Assembly (NCBI GenBank): GCA_002403375.1
Contig: DHHQ01000026.1
Span: 1 to 64,000 of the forward strand
Length of the DNA stretch: 64,000 nt
Origin: Thiobacillus denitrificans
GTDB lineage: Bacteria; Pseudomonadota; Gammaproteobacteria; Burkholderiales; Thiobacillaceae
Reading direction: 5' to 3'
A program made the position numbers and the translations under genes. How positions within the stretch are numbered: position 1 is the stretch's first letter; every line of letters starts with the position of its first letter. Shown here piece by piece: positions 26,204 to 34,913 of this stretch. The notes beneath the pieces are model-generated. The model made no database searches, had not been told where the DNA came from, and saw only the letters and a program-made list of their open reading frames with translations.

Positions 26204-27297
26204 CGCATCGGCGCAGGCTGACGCTGTGGATGGCGGGCGGGCTGTGCGGGATGCTGGCGGGCTGCGCGGGCCTGCAGCAGAACCCGTATTACGACCCCGC
26301 AAAGCCGCACCACACGCCCAGCGGCTTCCGCAATCCCGGTCCCGACGCGCGAATCGGCGGGGGCTTTCTGCGCTGGCAGTGGGAGCGCCGGCTGAGCGGG
26401 CTGCCGAAGCCGCCAGGCGCGGCGCACCGCGACTGGCGCGTGGCGCCCGAGCTGGCGCTGCTGCGCTCGCCCGCGGTCAACCCCAGCGTCACCTGGATCG
26501 GCCATGCTTCGCTGCTGGTGCGGCTCGGCGGGCTCAACGTGCTGACCGATCCGCACTTTTCCGAGCGGGCCTCGCCGGTCGGCTTCGCGGGGCCGAAGCG
26601 CTTCCACCCGCCGGGCGTGGCGCTGGCGGATCTGCCGGACATCCATGCCGTGGTGATCTCGCACAGCCACTACGACCATCTCGACGTCGACAGCGTGCGG
26701 CAGTTGCACCAGCGCAGCGGCGGCACCGTCCATTTCCTGGTGCCGCTGGGACTGAAGCCGTGGTTCGCCGCGCTCGGCATCGACAATGTCACCGAACTCG
26801 ACTGGTGGGAACACGCCGAGATCCGCGGGGTGCGCTTCACCCTGACGCCGGCGCAGCACTGGAGCGCGCGCGGCCTGTTCGATCGCAACCGCACCTTGTG
26901 GGGCGGCTGGGCCGTCCATGCGCCCGACCTGAGCTTCCTCTTCATCGGCGATACCGGCTACTCATCGGATTTCAGGGAAATCGGCCGTCGCCTCGGTCCC
27001 TTCGATCTGGCAGCGATTCCGATCGGCGCCTACGAACCGCGCTGGTTCATGCGGACGCAGCACGTCGATCCGGCCGAAGCGGTACGGATTCACCAGGATC
27101 TCCAGGCACGCCAGTCGCTCGGCGTGCACTGGGGCGCGTTCGAGATGGCTGACGAACCGCTCGACGCGGCACCGCGCGCGCTGGCGGCGGCACGGCGTGC
27201 AGCCGGCATCGACGAGGCCGAATTCTTCGTGCTGCGGGTGGGGGAGACCCGACGCATCCCACCCCGGCCTCACATTTCGGGCGGATCCGGCCGTTGA
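26200..27297 (+). CDS. MBL-fold metallohydrolase lipoprotein, NAPE-PLD-like
   Basis: A 365-residue metallo-beta-lactamase-fold protein with a lipobox (GMLAGCAGL, cysteine about residue 20). The dinuclear metal motif SHSHYDHLD, the upstream LTDPHFSERASP, the aspartate-bearing FIGDTGYSSDF and the late GVHWGAFEMADEPLD match the group related to N-acylphosphatidylethanolamine phospholipase D. It may hydrolyse a phospholipid-like substrate at the outer membrane. Its place behind the methyltransferase suggests a lipid pathway, but nothing further can be read. Confidence 0.9.
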   Translation: MTHRRRLTLWMAGGLCGMLAGCAGLQQNPYYDPAKPHHTPSGFRNPGPDARIGGGFLRWQWERRLSGLPKPPGAAHRDWRVAPELALLRSPAVNPSVTWIGHASLLVRLGGLNVLTDPHFSERASPVGFAGPKRFHPPGVALADLPDIHAVVISHSHYDHLDVDSVRQLHQRSGGTVHFLVPLGLKPWFAALGIDNVTELDWWEHAEIRGVRFTLTPAQHWSARGLFDRNRTLWGGWAVHAPDLSFLFIGDTGYSSDFREIGRRLGPFDLAAIPIGAYEPRWFMRTQHVDPAEAVRIHQDLQARQSLGVHWGAFEMADEPLDAAPRALAAARRAAGIDEAEFFVLRVGETRRIPPRPHISGGSGR

Positions 27298-27330
27298 AGT
27301 CCTCAACGTGAGAACTCGCTGGAGCTGCCG

Positions 27331-27684
27331 ATGAACATCACCCTGCACGACAAATCGCTGGAAATCAGGCTCACCCGGGCCGCGCAGAAAGCGCTGGACC
27401 GGCGCGAAACGCCGCTGGTTGCTGAGATGGAACTGCTGTTCTCGTGCCTGCTGCGCAAGCGCGTGCACTTCGGCGAAGCGCTGGAGGGTTCGACCCCGGT
27501 CGACGGCCGCCTCGCGGTGCGCTTCAGGCCCATCATGACGCGCCGCTGCAGCGTGGCCGAGGGCGGCGCGACGCCGCCATCCGAAGGCTTTCCGCTCGAC
27601 AACCCGCGTCCCTACGTGCCCAACTGGCTTGCCATCGACTACCGCCGTGGCGCGTGGGTGGGCGAATTCGGCTACGCCGACTGA
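27331..27684 (+). CDS. conserved-looking hypothetical protein, 117 aa
   Basis: I do not recognise this protein. It has no signal peptide or membrane segment, and is mixed charged: an N-terminal LHDKSLEIRLTRAAQKALDRRE, a central ELLFSCLLRKRVHF and a C-terminal FPLDNPRPYVPNWLAIDYRRGAWVGEFGYAD. The last part looks like a compact folded domain. A GGAGCTGCCG stretch precedes the ATG and could be a weak ribosome site. Its 3' end overlaps the convergent tatD gene by 13 bases. Confidence 0.7.
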   Translation: MNITLHDKSLEIRLTRAAQKALDRRETPLVAEMELLFSCLLRKRVHFGEALEGSTPVDGRLAVRFRPIMTRRCSVAEGGATPPSEGFPLDNPRPYVPNWLAIDYRRGAWVGEFGYAD

Positions 27685-28454
27685 GGGCCGGCCAGCCGGA
27701 ACAGCTCGCGCGCGTTGCGGGTGGTCGCCTCGGCGACCGACCCGAGATCGATTCCGCGCAGTTCCGCGAGCACCTGCGCGATGCGCGGCAGCTCGCCCGG
27801 TGCGTTGCGGCCGCGGCCGATCCACACCGGCGGGATGTCGGGGCTGTCGGTCTCCAGCACGATGGCGTCGAGCGGCAGCTCGGCCGCCAGCCGCCTGAGG
27901 TTGTTGGCGCGCGGCCAGGTGAAGGCGCCGCCGAAGCCGAGCTTGAACCCCAGCTTGATGAATGCGTCGGCCTGCTGCCTGCTGCCGTTGAAGGCATGGG
28001 CGATGCCGCCGCGCACGCCGATCCGGCGCAGGTGCTTGAGCAGCTCGTCGTTCGCGCGGCGGCAGTGCAGCAGCACCGGCAGGTCGTGGTCGCGCGCGAG
28101 CTTGAGCTGTTCGACGAGGAAGAATTCCTGTGCGGCACGGTCGGGGTCCTCGACGAAGAAGTCGAGCCCGATCTCGCCTACGGCGACCGGCCGCAGCAAT
28201 TCGATCTGCGCGCGCAGGTCGGCGAGATGCCCGGGCCGGTGGACGTGCAGCAACATCGGATGCAGGCCCCAGGCCGGCAGGCAGCCGGGGTAGCGTTCGC
28301 AGGTCGCGGCGACCGCGGCGAAATTGTCGCGGCTGATGGCGGGAACGACCTGGATGGCGACGCCGCCGGCGACCGCGCGCGCGTACTCGGCGTCGCGATC
28401 GGCGTCGAACTCGGCGGCGTCGAGATGGCAGTGGGTGTCGATAAAAAACGGCAC
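27672..28454 (-). CDS. tatD: TatD family metal-dependent hydrolase
   Basis: A TIM-barrel metal-dependent nuclease/hydrolase of the TatD/YcfH family. The metal motif DTHCHLD is at the N-terminus, with GLHPML, GEIGLDFF, LHCRRAND, AHAFNGS and ETDSPDIPP following. I used GTG 28454, which gives the usual family start (PFFIDTHCHLD). An upstream GTG at 28490 would add 12 residues, but those codons form the intrinsic terminator of the preceding gene. No separate promoter is visible, so expression may depend on read-through. Confidence 0.9.
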   Translation of the reverse strand: MPFFIDTHCHLDAAEFDADRDAEYARAVAGGVAIQVVPAISRDNFAAVAATCERYPGCLPAWGLHPMLLHVHRPGHLADLRAQIELLRPVAVGEIGLDFFVEDPDRAAQEFFLVEQLKLARDHDLPVLLHCRRANDELLKHLRRIGVRGGIAHAFNGSRQQADAFIKLGFKLGFGGAFTWPRANNLRRLAAELPLDAIVLETDSPDIPPVWIGRGRNAPGELPRIAQVLAELRGIDLGSVAEATTRNARELFRLAGPQSA

Positions 28455-28470
28455 CGCGGAGGGTGCCGTT
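28443..28470 (-). terminator. intrinsic terminator after the Bax-inhibitor-1 gene
   Basis: On the minus strand a 9-base-pair stem (AACGGCACC / GGTGCCGTT) with a 6-base loop is followed directly by TTTTTT. It lies 25 bases downstream of the YccA/Bax-1 stop codon and overlaps the extreme 5' end of tatD. Confidence 0.85.
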
Positions 28471-28494
28471 CGTCTGGCGTCTGTCGTCACGCGC

Positions 28495-29160
28495 TCAGTC
28501 GTTGCTGGCGAAGCCCAGCAGGTGCAGCAGGCTGGTGAACAGGTTGAAGATCGCCACGAACAGCGTGACGGTCGCCATGATGTAGTTGGTCTCGCCGCCG
28601 TGGATGATGTTGCTGGTCTCGTAGAGGATGAGGCCCGACATCAGCAGCACGAACATCGCCGAGACGGCCAGCGACAGCGCGGGCATCTCGAAGAAGATCG
28701 CGCCCAGGCCGGCGAGGAACGCGACCAGGATGCCGACCATGAGGAAGCCGCCCATGAAGCTGAAGTCCTTGCGGGTGGTCATCACGTAGGCCGACAGGCC
28801 GAGGAAGATTGCGGCGGTGCCGCCCATCGCCATCATCACCACCTGGCTGCCGTTGGGCAGCGACAGGTAGGCGTTGAGGATCGGGCCGAGCGTGTAGCCC
28901 ATGAAGCCGGTGAGGCCGAACACGAACAGCAGGCCGAGGCCGCTGTCGCGGAACTTGGTGGTGAGGAACAGGAGGCCGAAGTAGCCGACCAGGGTGATGA
29001 TCAGGCCGGGATGCGGCAGGTTCATCGCCATCGACAGGCCGGCGGTGAGCGCGGAAAACGCCAGCGTCATCGACAGCAGCATGTAGGTGTTCTTGACGAC
29101 CTTGTTGGTCGACAGCGCCGCAGACTGGCTGCGGCCCAGGGTGGTGGCTTGCGGGTTCAT
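28495..29160 (-). CDS. Bax inhibitor-1/YccA family membrane protein
   Basis: A 221-residue polytopic protein with seven predicted helices. The N-terminus (NPQATTLGRSQSAALSTNKVVKNTYMLLSMTL) and the C-terminal LILYETSNIIHGGETNYIMATVTLFVAIFNLF, with its conserved acidic residues, are typical of YccA/TMBIM proteins. These are proton-sensitive calcium leak channels in some bacteria, and YccA modulates FtsH in E. coli. It is followed by a strong terminator and preceded by a 142-base gap after the slipin gene, so it is probably a separate unit. Confidence 0.93.
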   Translation of the reverse strand: MNPQATTLGRSQSAALSTNKVVKNTYMLLSMTLAFSALTAGLSMAMNLPHPGLIITLVGYFGLLFLTTKFRDSGLGLLFVFGLTGFMGYTLGPILNAYLSLPNGSQVVMMAMGGTAAIFLGLSAYVMTTRKDFSFMGGFLMVGILVAFLAGLGAIFFEMPALSLAVSAMFVLLMSGLILYETSNIIHGGETNYIMATVTLFVAIFNLFTSLLHLLGFASND

Positions 29161-29302
29161 TCAGGCTCCTCTTCTTGTGAATGGCACGACACTCCTGCAG
29201 ACCCGTTTCGGGCCGCGGGGTTCCCGGGGCGTCCGGGACTGCGTCCAGCATACCGGGATGCGGCCCGGGTTTCCACCCGGTGGCGGCGAGGTCGTTCCCG
29301 GC

Positions 29303-30055
29303 TCATTCGCCGGATTTGCGCACCATCAGGTTCATCAGCTCGCCCGGCATCGGGAAGATGATGGTGTTGGTCCTGTCGCCGGCGATGTTGGAGAGCGTCT
29401 GCAGATAGCGCAACTGCATCGCCTGCGGCTTGGCGGCGAGAATCTCGGCGGCGGCGAGCAGCTTCTCCGACGCCTGCAGTTCGCCCTCGGCATGGATGAT
29501 CTTGGCGCGCCGCTCGCGCTCGGCCTCGGCCTGCTTGGCGATCGCGCGCACCATCGTTTCGTCGATGTCCACGTGCTTGATCTCGACGTTGGAGACCTTG
29601 ATGCCCCAGGCGTCGGTCTGCGCGTCCAGCGCCTTCTGGATGTCGGAGTTGAGGGTTTCCCGCTCGGCCAGCATCTCGTCGAGCTCGTGCTTGCCCAGCA
29701 CCGCGCGCAGGGTGGTCTGCGCCAGCTGGCTGGTGGCGTTCATGTAGTCCTCCACCTGCAGGATCGACTTGGCCGGGTCGATGACGCGGAAATACACCAC
29801 CGCGTTGACCCTGACCGAGACGTTGTCGCGCGAGATCACGTCCTGGCTCGGCACGTCGAACACCACGGTGCGCAGGTCGACCCGCACCATCTGCTGGATG
29901 GCGGGAATGATGATGATGAGGCCCGGCCCCTTCACCTTCCAGAAGCGTCCGAGCTGGAACACGACGCCGCGTTCGTATTCGCGCAGGATGCGTATGCTGG
30001 AGGCCAGCAGCGCGACGATTAACAGCAAGGCAGTCAAGCCGCCGAATTCAAACAT
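29303..30055 (-). CDS. slipin (SPFH/stomatin-like) protein
   Basis: A 250-residue SPFH-domain membrane protein. N-terminal hydrophobic anchor (residues 5-22), then RILREYERGVVFQLGRFWKVKGPGL and the SPFH core with VPSQDVISRDNVSVRVNAVVYFRV. A coiled-coil rich in Glu/Arg/Ala follows (about 175-215). Slipins oligomerise in membrane microdomains with their NfeD partner, encoded immediately upstream. ATG 30055 has a good AAGGAG ribosome site and overlaps the nfeD stop by 8 bases. Confidence 0.94.
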   Translation of the reverse strand: MFEFGGLTALLLIVALLASSIRILREYERGVVFQLGRFWKVKGPGLIIIIPAIQQMVRVDLRTVVFDVPSQDVISRDNVSVRVNAVVYFRVIDPAKSILQVEDYMNATSQLAQTTLRAVLGKHELDEMLAERETLNSDIQKALDAQTDAWGIKVSNVEIKHVDIDETMVRAIAKQAEAERERRAKIIHAEGELQASEKLLAAAEILAAKPQAMQLRYLQTLSNIAGDRTNTIIFPMPGELMNLMVRKSGE

Positions 30056-31424
30056 GGTCGTTCTCCTTTTCGGTTTCCACATCCAGTGTCAGATCCTGTC
30101 GTGCGCGCACCCGCACCCGGTCGCCACGGCGAAGAGGCTCCTTGCTGCGCACCTGCCACTGCTCGCCGTGGATGCGCGCCCAGCCTTCGTGCTCCATGTC
30201 TTCCAGGATTTCTCCGCTCGCGCCGATCATTTGCTCGGCGCCGGTCGCCACCGGACGCGCCCGGGCCTTGACCGCCATGCCGACGACAAAGAAGCTGAAC
30301 AGCCCGCTGGTGACCGCCACCGGAACGATCAGCGCCCACGGAATGCCGTAGCCGGGAACCTCGGTGTCGATCAGCATCACCGAGCCGATGACGAAGGCGA
30401 TGATGCCGCCCACTCCCAGCGCGCCGAAGCTGGGGATGAAGGCCTCCGAGACCATCATCACGATGCCGAGAATGATCAGCGCCAGCCCGACATAGTTGAT
30501 CGGCATGACCTGCAGCGCGAACATCGCCAGCAGCAGGCAGATGCCACCGACCACGCCGGGAAACAGCATGCCGGGATTGGAGAATTCGTAGATCAGCCCG
30601 TAGATGCCAAGCAGCATCAGGATGTAAGCGATGCCGGGGTCGCCGATCACCGCCAGCAGGCGGCTGCGCCAGTCGGGCTGGACGCGCTCGATGACGGCAT
30701 TGGTGGTGTCCAGGGTGACGGTCTCGCCGTTCATCTTGATGACGCGGCCGTTGACCTGGCGCAGCAGGTCATCGAGGTCGGTCGCCACCATGTCGATCAC
30801 CTTGAGTTCCAGCGCCTCGGACGCCGGCAGGCTGACGGCCTCGCGCACCGCCCGCTCGGCCCACTCGACATTGCGCTCGCGCAGTTCGGCCAGCCCGCGG
30901 ATGTAGGCGGCGGCGTCGTGTACCGCCTTGCGCATCTTGGCGTCGCCCGGCGGCGCGTCGGCGGGCTTGGCGGCTTCAGGTGGGGCCGCGCCGGGTTTGT
31001 CCGGCGCGGGCTTGTCGCCGCCGGCGGGCACCAGTTCGACCGGCGTTGCTGCCCCCAGGTTGGTCGCCGGCGCCATCGCCGCGATGTGGCTGGCATATAG
31101 GATGTAGGTGCCGGCGCTGGCGGCGCGGGCACCCCGGGGCGAGACGTAGGTGGCGACCGGCACCTTCGACGCCAGGATAGCCTTGATGATGTCGCGCATC
31201 GCGGTGTCGAGTCCGCCCGGCGTGTCCATCTCGATCACGATCAGATGCGCCTGCTCGTCGATCGCCTTGTCGATGCCGCGCAGCAGGTAGTCGGCGCTGC
31301 CGGGGCTGATCGCCCCCTGCACCGTCAGCACCCGCACCATCGCCGCGCTGGCAGGCGCGGCCAGCCCCAGGATCAGGCAGGCGGCCAGGGCGAGACATGA
31401 CGGGAAGCGAAGCAGCTTGGTCAT
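30048..31424 (-). CDS. nfeD: NfeD-type membrane serine protease
   Basis: A 458-residue long-form NfeD. A signal peptide (LALAACLILGLAAPASA) leads to a ClpP-like protease domain with the nucleophile in GARAASAGTYI (S103). A Pro/Ala-rich insertion (about 130-160) follows, then about five membrane helices and a C-terminal OB-fold domain (GEILEDMEHEGWARIHGEQWQV). The pair nfeD-slipin is conserved across bacteria and archaea; the protease cleaves the C-terminus of the partner stomatin in the archaeal system. Confidence 0.94.
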   Translation of the reverse strand: MTKLLRFPSCLALAACLILGLAAPASAAMVRVLTVQGAISPGSADYLLRGIDKAIDEQAHLIVIEMDTPGGLDTAMRDIIKAILASKVPVATYVSPRGARAASAGTYILYASHIAAMAPATNLGAATPVELVPAGGDKPAPDKPGAAPPEAAKPADAPPGDAKMRKAVHDAAAYIRGLAELRERNVEWAERAVREAVSLPASEALELKVIDMVATDLDDLLRQVNGRVIKMNGETVTLDTTNAVIERVQPDWRSRLLAVIGDPGIAYILMLLGIYGLIYEFSNPGMLFPGVVGGICLLLAMFALQVMPINYVGLALIILGIVMMVSEAFIPSFGALGVGGIIAFVIGSVMLIDTEVPGYGIPWALIVPVAVTSGLFSFFVVGMAVKARARPVATGAEQMIGASGEILEDMEHEGWARIHGEQWQVRSKEPLRRGDRVRVRARQDLTLDVETEKENDHV

Positions 31425-31441
31425 GGCTTCACTTTAGACAC

Positions 31442-31467
31442 AAAAAAGCCCGGGGAAGCCCCGGGCT
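31442..31467 (-). terminator. intrinsic terminator after the OmpA-family gene
   Basis: On the minus strand a 9-base-pair stem (AGCCCGGGG / CCCCGGGCT) with a 3-base loop is followed by a run of T. It lies about 40 bases downstream of the OmpA lipoprotein stop and just upstream of nfeD, so it separates the two units. Confidence 0.88.
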
Positions 31468-31507
31468 GTCGCCAAGCCGCAGCCGGCACCAGGCCGGCGG
31501 GGCGAAC

Positions 31508-32179
31508 TCAGTCGGCGACGACCGGCTCGATCAGCAGCTCGACGCGGCGGTTGAGCGCGCGGCCCGCTTCGGTCGCGTTGTCGGCGCGCGGCGCGGATTC
31601 TCCCTTGCCGTAGGCGGCCAGCCGGATCGGGTTGACGTTCTTGCCGGCGAAGTAGTCGAGCACCGCCTGCGCGCGCTTCTCCGACAGCGTCTGGTTGAAG
31701 GCGTCGGAGCCGACGCTGTCGGTGTGGCCGATCACCGTCACCGTGGTCTTGCCGTACTGGTTCAGCACGCGCGAGATCTTGTCGAGCGTGGTGGTGAAGC
31801 CGGGCTTGATGACCGAGGAGTTGGTGTCGAAGCCGGTCGCCGAGGTCATGCTGACCAGCAGGGCGTTGTTGGCGGCCTTGTCGACGGTGATCTCGCCGCG
31901 GTCGATCTCGGGCTTCAGCTGCAGTGCCAGGTCCTTGGCCTGCTTGTCCATGTAGTAGCCGACGCCGGTGCCGGCGAGGCCGCCGCCGACCGCGCCGATC
32001 AGCGCGCCCTTGCCGCGGTTGTCCTTGTTGATCAGCGCGCCCAGCGCGGCGCCGCTCACGGTGCCGATGATGGCGCCCTTCTCGGTGTTGGTCATGTCGC
32101 GGGACTCGCCGAGGTCGTTGGTCGCGCAGGCGGAGAGCAGGGCTGCCATCAGGGGCAGGGCGATGAGGGACTTGTGCAT
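31508..32179 (-). CDS. OmpA-family lipoprotein with glycine-zipper region
   Basis: A 223-residue outer-membrane lipoprotein. The lipobox is LLSACATN (cysteine about residue 18), followed by a glycine-zipper region (GAIIGTVSGAALGALI and GALIGAVGGGLAGTGVGYY). The C-terminal OmpA-like peptidoglycan-binding domain has IGHTDSVGSDAFNQTLSEKRAQAV and ending NRRVELLI, with the conserved Asp and Arg. This architecture matches YiaD-like proteins that tether the outer membrane to peptidoglycan. It stands alone between the mrp operon (89-base gap) and a terminator. Confidence 0.94.
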   Translation of the reverse strand: MHKSLIALPLMAALLSACATNDLGESRDMTNTEKGAIIGTVSGAALGALINKDNRGKGALIGAVGGGLAGTGVGYYMDKQAKDLALQLKPEIDRGEITVDKAANNALLVSMTSATGFDTNSSVIKPGFTTTLDKISRVLNQYGKTTVTVIGHTDSVGSDAFNQTLSEKRAQAVLDYFAGKNVNPIRLAAYGKGESAPRADNATEAGRALNRRVELLIEPVVAD

Positions 32180-32268
32180 GGTGTGTTCTTGGTCTGGGTT
32201 GGGATGAGGAAATTATGCCGCAGCGCGTGCGGGGGACTCACGAAACGGTCGTGCAGCCGGATGCACGG

Positions 32269-32607
32269 TCATTCCGCGGGTTCGTGCGGTTCGCCTCGCT
32301 GCCGCGGCACGGCGGCGAGCGACTTCACCCGCAGGTGCAGCGCGGCCTTGGCGAGCAGGTGGGCGGAGACCGGCGCGGTGATGAAGAGGAACAGCGTGAC
32401 CAGCACCTCGTGCAGGCTGATCCCTTCGTCGCGCACGCTGAAGTACAGCGCCGACGCGATCAGCAGGCAGCCGACGCCCAGCGTGGTCGCCTTGGTCGGG
32501 CCGTGCAGGCGGGTGTAGAAGTCGCGCAGGCGGGCGAGGCCCAGCGAGCCGATGAAGGTGAAGGCCGCGCCGGTGAGGATCAGCAGGGACAACAGGATGT
32601 CGGTCAT
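32269..32607 (-). CDS. mrpG: Mrp Na+/H+ antiporter subunit G
   Basis: A 112-residue small membrane subunit with three helices and the family signature FIGSLGLARLRDFYTRLHGPTKATTLG. It is the last gene of the canonical Mrp operon, which exchanges cytoplasmic Na+ (or K+) for protons. The C-terminal tail is hydrophilic and ends in an acidic stretch. It lies 10 bases after mrpF. Confidence 0.94.
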   Translation of the reverse strand: MTDILLSLLILTGAAFTFIGSLGLARLRDFYTRLHGPTKATTLGVGCLLIASALYFSVRDEGISLHEVLVTLFLFITAPVSAHLLAKAALHLRVKSLAAVPRQRGEPHEPAE

Positions 32608-32617
32608 GTTCGTCCGC

Positions 32618-32887
32618 CTATTCGATGATGTCGCCGCGCAGCAGGTACTTGCACAGCGCGACGGTGCCGACGAAGCCCATCATCGCGATCAGCAGCGCCG
32701 CCTCGAAATAGATGGCGTTGCCGAGATGGATGCCGAGCAGCACCAGCAGCGCGATGGTGTTCACGTACAGCGTGTCGAGCGCGAGGATGCGGTCGGGCGC
32801 GTCGGGGCCCTTCAGCAGACGCCAGAAGCTCAGCGCGAGCGCCAGCGTGACCAGCGCGTAGGCGATCGGGATGACGGTGATCAGCAT
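32618..32887 (-). CDS. mrpF: Mrp Na+/H+ antiporter subunit F
   Basis: An 89-residue three-helix subunit with the signature RLLKGPDAPDRILALDTLYVNTIALLVLLG. ATG 32887 overlaps the mrpE stop by 7 bases; the frame is open much further upstream but only in antisense-like coding. In Mrp complexes MrpF packs between the small subunits near the interface with the MrpA C-terminus. Confidence 0.93.
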   Translation of the reverse strand: MLITVIPIAYALVTLALALSFWRLLKGPDAPDRILALDTLYVNTIALLVLLGIHLGNAIYFEAALLIAMMGFVGTVALCKYLLRGDIIE

Positions 32888-33384
32888 GATTCGTCTCCGG
32901 TTTCGAAAATCTTCCTCAACGGCGATTCGTAGCGCTGCTTGATCTCGGCGACCAGCGCGTCGGTGTCGCCGGTGTCGAGCGTGTGCACGATCAGCGTGCG
33001 GCGGTCGCCGCTCAGTTGCGCCGATACCGTGCCCGGCGTCAGCGAGATGGTGTTGGCCAGCAGGCTGATCGCGAGGTCGGTCCTGAGCGCCAGCGGCACC
33101 TCGACGAAGGCCGGGCGCAGGTGCGCCGGCCCCCGCAGGATCAGCCGCGCGACATGGAAGCTGCCGCGCACGATGTCGACGATCAGGATGCCGAGGTAGT
33201 GCAGCAGGGTCGGCAGGTGGCGGATGCGGATGCGTTCGGGCCAGAAAGGCGAGGTGACGAAGGGGATCAGCCAGCCGAGCACGGCGCCCAGCACGAGGTG
33301 GCCGGCCGACAGCTCGTTGACCAGCAGCAGCCACAGCAGGGCGAGCGTGAGCGTCAGCAGGGGGTGCGGCAGCAGGCGTCTCAT
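32881..33384 (-). CDS. mrpE: Mrp Na+/H+ antiporter subunit E
   Basis: A 167-residue subunit with two N-terminal helices (LLTLTLALLWLLLVNELSAGHLVLGAVLGW region), a third near residue 65 and a cytoplasmic domain with LANTISLTPGTVSAQLSGDRRTL and VHTLD, typical of MrpE. It overlaps mrpD by 4 bases (ATGA) and mrpF by 7. Confidence 0.93.
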   Translation of the reverse strand: MRRLLPHPLLTLTLALLWLLLVNELSAGHLVLGAVLGWLIPFVTSPFWPERIRIRHLPTLLHYLGILIVDIVRGSFHVARLILRGPAHLRPAFVEVPLALRTDLAISLLANTISLTPGTVSAQLSGDRRTLIVHTLDTGDTDALVAEIKQRYESPLRKIFETGDESC

Positions 33385-34913
33385 CGTGCGTCTCCCGCGG
33401 CCGCCTCGCCCAGCACGGCGTCGATATAGTGCTGCGGCGCCTGCAGCTGGGCGGCGGCGGCGGCGGCGAAGTCGGACGCCGGTCCCGCCCACACCGTCAG
33501 GCCGGCGACCAAGAGCAGCAGGCCGGCGGCGGGCGCGAGCGCGGCGGTCGTCGGCGCGACCTGCGTCCCGGCATCGTCGCGGCCGTGGGTCTTGTAGAAC
33601 AGCAGGCTGCCGCTGCGCGCCAGCGCGATCACGCCCAGCAGGCCGGTGGCGAGCACCACCGTCCATGTCCAGGCCGTCAGGCGCGTGTCGAGCGCCGCCT
33701 GCAGCAGCATGAACTTGCCGAGGAAGCCCGACAGCGGCGGCAGGCCGGCGACGGCGACGGCGGCGACGAAGAACAGCCCGCCGAGCACGCGGGCGTTGGG
33801 CATCGCCGGCCCCGATTCGAACGCGTCGCCGAGTCTGCCGCGCCCCCGCGCGATGCTGTCGGCGACCAGGAACAGCGCGGCGGTGGCGAACACCGAATGC
33901 GGCAGGTAGTAGAGGCCGGCGGCGACCGCGTCGGCGCTGCCGAGGCCGAAAGCCAGCAGCAGGCTGCCGACCGAGGCGACCACCAGGTACGCGACCTGCT
34001 GCCTGAGCGCGGTGGCGGCGACCGCGCCGAGCATGCCGAGCGCGAGCGTGGCGAGCGCGAGCGGCGCCAGCCAGGCGTCGAGCAGGCCGGCGAGCGGCCC
34101 GGCGTCGCCGCCGGCGATGAGGCTGTACACGCGCAGGATGCTGTAGGCGCCGACCTTGGTCATGATCGCGAACAGCGCGGCCACCGGTGCGCTGGTGTGC
34201 GCGTAGGCGGCCGGCAGCCACAGGTACAGCGGCAGCAGCGCCGCCTTCAGCGCGAACACGCCGAACAGCAGCAGCGCCGCCGCCTGCACCAGCGCCGCGT
34301 TCTCCGCCGGCGTCGCGGCGAGCTTGACCGCCAGGTCGGCCATGTTGAGCGTGCCGGCGACGCCGTACAGCGTGCCGACGGCGAACAGGAACAGCGTCGA
34401 GCCGACCAGGTTGATGACGACGTAGTGCAGGCCGGCCTTCACCCGCAGGCGGCCGCCGCCGTGCAGCAGCAGGCCGTAGGAGGCGAGCAGCAGGATCTCG
34501 AAGAAGACGAACAGGTTGAACAGGTCGCCGGTGAGGAAGGCACCGTTGAGCCCGAACAGCTGCAGCTGGAACAGCACGTGGAAGTGGCGGCCTTCCTGGT
34601 CGATGCCGCGCAGCGCATACAGCAGCGCGAACCCCGCGAGCAGCGCCGTCGTCAGCAGCATCCACGCCGCCAGCCGGTCGGCCACCAGTACGATGCCGTA
34701 GGGCGCGACCCAGTTGCCGAGCTTGTAGACCAGGTGGCTGCCGTCGGCGGTCGCGTCGATCAGCGCGAGCGCCAGCGGCAGCAGCGCCAGCACGGCGGCG
34801 AGGCTGACGCCGCGCTGCACCGGCAGCGGCGCGCGGCGCAGCGCCAGCAGCAGCACGCCGGCGAACAGCGGCCACACCACGGGCAGGATGGGCAGGTGGG
34901 CGAAGCCGTTCAT
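33381..34913 (-). CDS. mrpD: Mrp Na+/H+ antiporter subunit D
   Basis: A 510-residue NuoN/NuoM-like antiporter subunit with about 14 helices. It keeps the TM5 glutamate (NLFVFFEILLLASYGL), the TM7 lysine (FALKAALLPLYLWLPAAYAHTSAPVAAL) and the later GFLGKFMLL lysine, so it should conduct protons. It lies between mrpC and mrpE with 4-base overlaps on both sides. Confidence 0.95.
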   Translation of the reverse strand: MNGFAHLPILPVVWPLFAGVLLLALRRAPLPVQRGVSLAAVLALLPLALALIDATADGSHLVYKLGNWVAPYGIVLVADRLAAWMLLTTALLAGFALLYALRGIDQEGRHFHVLFQLQLFGLNGAFLTGDLFNLFVFFEILLLASYGLLLHGGGRLRVKAGLHYVVINLVGSTLFLFAVGTLYGVAGTLNMADLAVKLAATPAENAALVQAAALLLFGVFALKAALLPLYLWLPAAYAHTSAPVAALFAIMTKVGAYSILRVYSLIAGGDAGPLAGLLDAWLAPLALATLALGMLGAVAATALRQQVAYLVVASVGSLLLAFGLGSADAVAAGLYYLPHSVFATAALFLVADSIARGRGRLGDAFESGPAMPNARVLGGLFFVAAVAVAGLPPLSGFLGKFMLLQAALDTRLTAWTWTVVLATGLLGVIALARSGSLLFYKTHGRDDAGTQVAPTTAALAPAAGLLLLVAGLTVWAGPASDFAAAAAAQLQAPQHYIDAVLGEAAAGDAR

